Source: Thioalkalivibrio sp. ALE14 (GTDB lineage Bacteria > Pseudomonadota > Gammaproteobacteria > Ectothiorhodospirales > Ectothiorhodospiraceae). From it: a stretch of DNA of 64,000 bases. The notes below the pieces were generated by a model. The model had not been told where the DNA came from. It saw only the letters and a list, made by a program, of their open reading frames with translations, and made no database searches. This document shows positions 62,265 through 64,000 of this stretch, in pieces. Made by a program: the position numbers and the translations under genes. Location: contig NZ_AQXY01000028.1 of NCBI RefSeq assembly GCF_000376845.1, positions 124,001-188,000 of the forward strand, given 5' to 3'. The stretch's first letter is position 1, and the number at the start of each line of letters is the position of its first letter.

Positions 62265-64000
62265 ATGGCAGGTCTCATCCCCCAGGCATTCATCGACGAG
62301 CTGCTCGAGCGCAGCGACATCGTCGAGATAATCCAGCGCCGCGTCAGCCTGAAAAAGGCCGGGCGCGAGTTCGCCGCCTGCTGCCCGTTCCACGGCGAGA
62401 AGACCCCGTCGTTCTACGTCTCCCCGCAAAAGCAGTTCTATCACTGCTTCGGCTGCGGGGCGCACGGCACCGCCATCAGCTTCCTGATGGAGTACGAGAA
62501 TCTGAGTTTTCCAGAGGCGGTGGAGCAGCTGGCCGAACAGGCCGGGCTCGAGGTACCGCGCGAGGCCGGAGGCGATGACAAGCGCGAGGCCCATGCTCCG
62601 CTGTATGACGCCCTGAACGCCGCCGCCGAGTACTACGTACAGCAGCTGCGCCAGACCCCGAAGGCGGTCGAGTACCTGAAAAACCGCGGCATCGACGGCA
62701 CCACCGCGCGCGACTACCAGATCGGCTGGGCACCGCCCTCGGGGCTGATCGAGGCCCTCAAGCCCCGCTTCACCCCGCAGCAGCTGGTGGATGCCGGCCT
62801 GGCCGCGCGGCGCGACGACGGCGGCATCCGGGAGCGCTTTCGTACGCGCATCATGTTTCCGATTCGCGACCGGCGCGGGCGCATCACCGGCTTCGGCGGG
62901 CGCCTGGTCGAGGACGGCGAGCCGAAGTACCTGAACAGCCCGGAGAGCGAAGTCTTCCACAAGGGCCAGGTGATCTACGGCCTGTTCGAGGCGCGCAAGG
63001 CGAACACCCGCCTGGACGACATCGTCGTGGTCGAAGGCTACATGGATGTGGTCGGCCTGGCGCGCGCCGGCTTCCGTCGCGCCGTGGCCTGCATGGGCAC
63101 CGCCCTGACCCGCGCCCATCTGGACAGCCTGTTCCGCCAGGTCTCGCGCATCACCCTGTGCTTCGACGGCGACGCCGCCGGCCGCCGCGCCGCGTGGCGC
63201 TCCCTGGCCGAGGCCCTGCCCGCGATCCAGGGCCTGCGCGAGGTTCGCGTGCTGTTCCTGCCGGAGGGCGATGACCCCGACAGCCTGGTGCTGCGCGACG
63301 GGCTGGACGGCTGGGAGGAACGCCTGGCCGGCGCCCTGCCCCTGTCCGAGACCCTGGTGCGGCTGCTGCGCGAGGAACACCCGACCGATACCGCCGAGGG
63401 CCGCACCCGCTTCGCCCATACCGCGATGAAGCTGGTCGCCACCACACGCGATCCACTGTTCCGCGACCAGCTGGTCGAGCGCATCGGCCAGGAAACCGGG
63501 CTGAGCCACGAGCGCCTGGAACAGGTCCTGTCCGAACAGCCCCCCGCACCCGCGCGCGGGGCCGACCCGGATGCGGGCGGCGAGCTGTCGACCCCGTCCG
63601 CCGGCGCCCCCGCACCCGCGGGTGGAGGGGAAAGCCCGCCGGCGCTGTGGGGCGCCCTGCTGGCCCGCGTGCTGCAACACCCGGATCTGGACTGGTCCCA
63701 GCCCGAATTCCGCCAGCTCGTCGAACTGCCCGGCGTGGCGGCGGCGACGCTGCGCGAACTCCTCGCGGCACTGGACGAAAACCCCGATCGGCATACCGCC
63801 GGGCTGCTGGAGCGCTTCCGCGACCAGCGCCACTTCCAGCGTCTGATGGCCCTGGCCCACCAGACGCTGGACGACGGCGAGGTGACCGTGACCCGGCAGA
63901 CGGCCCTGGACTGCGCCCGCCAGCTCCTGCGCCAGCACTATCGTTCGCGAATTCGTGAACTGACTCGCCCCGGCGCCGAGCTGGGGACGGAACAACGCGC
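62265..64000 (+). CDS. dnaG: DNA primase (partial, C-terminus off the right edge)
   Basis: 578 codons are visible from the ATG at 62265 without a stop. The zinc-binding domain has Cys40, His43, Cys61 and Cys64 (CCPFHGEKTPSF … FYHCFGCG). The RNA polymerase/TOPRIM domain shows YLNSPESEVFHKG, VVVEGYMDVVGLARAG and LCFDGDAAGRRAA. The beginning of the DnaB-interacting C-terminal domain is present before the window ends. Primase makes RNA primers at the replication fork. Its usual upstream partners rpsU and yqeY are 10 kb away on the minus strand. Confidence 0.96.
   Translation, partial: MAGLIPQAFIDELLERSDIVEIIQRRVSLKKAGREFAACCPFHGEKTPSFYVSPQKQFYHCFGCGAHGTAISFLMEYENLSFPEAVEQLAEQAGLEVPREAGGDDKREAHAPLYDALNAAAEYYVQQLRQTPKAVEYLKNRGIDGTTARDYQIGWAPPSGLIEALKPRFTPQQLVDAGLAARRDDGGIRERFRTRIMFPIRDRRGRITGFGGRLVEDGEPKYLNSPESEVFHKGQVIYGLFEARKANTRLDDIVVVEGYMDVVGLARAGFRRAVACMGTALTRAHLDSLFRQVSRITLCFDGDAAGRRAAWRSLAEALPAIQGLREVRVLFLPEGDDPDSLVLRDGLDGWEERLAGALPLSETLVRLLREEHPTDTAEGRTRFAHTAMKLVATTRDPLFRDQLVERIGQETGLSHERLEQVLSEQPPAPARGADPDAGGELSTPSAGAPAPAGGGESPPALWGALLARVLQHPDLDWSQPEFRQLVELPGVAAATLRELLAALDENPDRHTAGLLERFRDQRHFQRLMALAHQTLDDGEVTVTRQTALDCARQLLRQHYRSRIRELTRPGAELGTEQR

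Overview
The window is a gene-dense, GC-rich (roughly two-thirds G+C) piece of a gammaproteobacterial chromosome. Several conserved blocks point there: the mla / yrbG-kdsD-kdsC-lptCAB-rpoN-hpf-ptsN-rapZ neighbourhood, pilMNOPQ divergent from a class A penicillin-binding protein, aroB-dgt-damX-gltB, and rpsU-yqeY-dnaG. Very acidic proteins, HprK beside a regulatory PTS and overall gene style fit the Ectothiorhodospiraceae/Chromatiales (Thioalkalivibrio-like). That assignment is inference from content, not from a marker gene. I saw no rRNA, tRNA, CRISPR array, prophage or intact insertion sequence.

Layout. 1-2033 (minus): a His-rich exported protein followed by a TolC-type outer-membrane lipoprotein that runs off the left edge, looking like the start of a metal-efflux operon. 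2226-11172: aminopeptidase N, TatD, a GcvR-like ACT protein, a two-gene unit made of a RimK-like ATP-grasp ligase and a GNAT-C39 peptidase fusion, a frameshifted haloacid dehalogenase, a toxin-antitoxin pair and bolA. 11177-17280: an alkaline-phosphatase-superfamily hydrolase, a small Cys-containing unknown protein and a full-length Lhr helicase. 17554-23010 (minus): murA-hisG-aroG-hisD-hisC. 23101-26929 (minus): mlaFEDCB preceded by an unknown gene. 27032-38557 (plus): luciferase-like oxidoreductase, epimerase, then the Kdo / LPS-transport / sigma-54 / nitrogen-PTS block through EIIA-Man and HPr. 38603-40474: ketohexokinase-like kinase and two tandem NTF2-like proteins. 40656-46206 (minus): aroK and pilMNOPQ. 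46350-49360 (plus): PBP1A and a conserved unknown. 49389-52664 (minus): hemE, gltD, yqeY, rpsU. 52857-64000 (plus): aroB, dgt, damX, gltB and the start of dnaG.

How it fits together. Most of the window serves the cell envelope: Mla lipid transport, Kdo synthesis, the Lpt bridge, MurA, PBP1A, DamX and the type IV pilus. The rest is mainly amino-acid supply (his, aro, glutamate synthase). The strongest structural observation is in the right-hand 13 kb. A single inversion of about 10 kb, with ends between gltD and yqeY and between gltB and dnaG, would restore two classical operons at once: aroB-dgt-damX-gltB-gltD-hemE and rpsU-yqeY-dnaG. Intergenic gaps carry several families of short repeats: a REP pair at 2109, a composite element at 4972 with an inverted relative at 62021, a 17.3-kb element with inverted ends, and A/G-rich repeats at 17357, 40525 and 57063. 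The best candidate for a poorly described system is the ATP-grasp ligase plus GNAT-C39 pair at 6713-9365.
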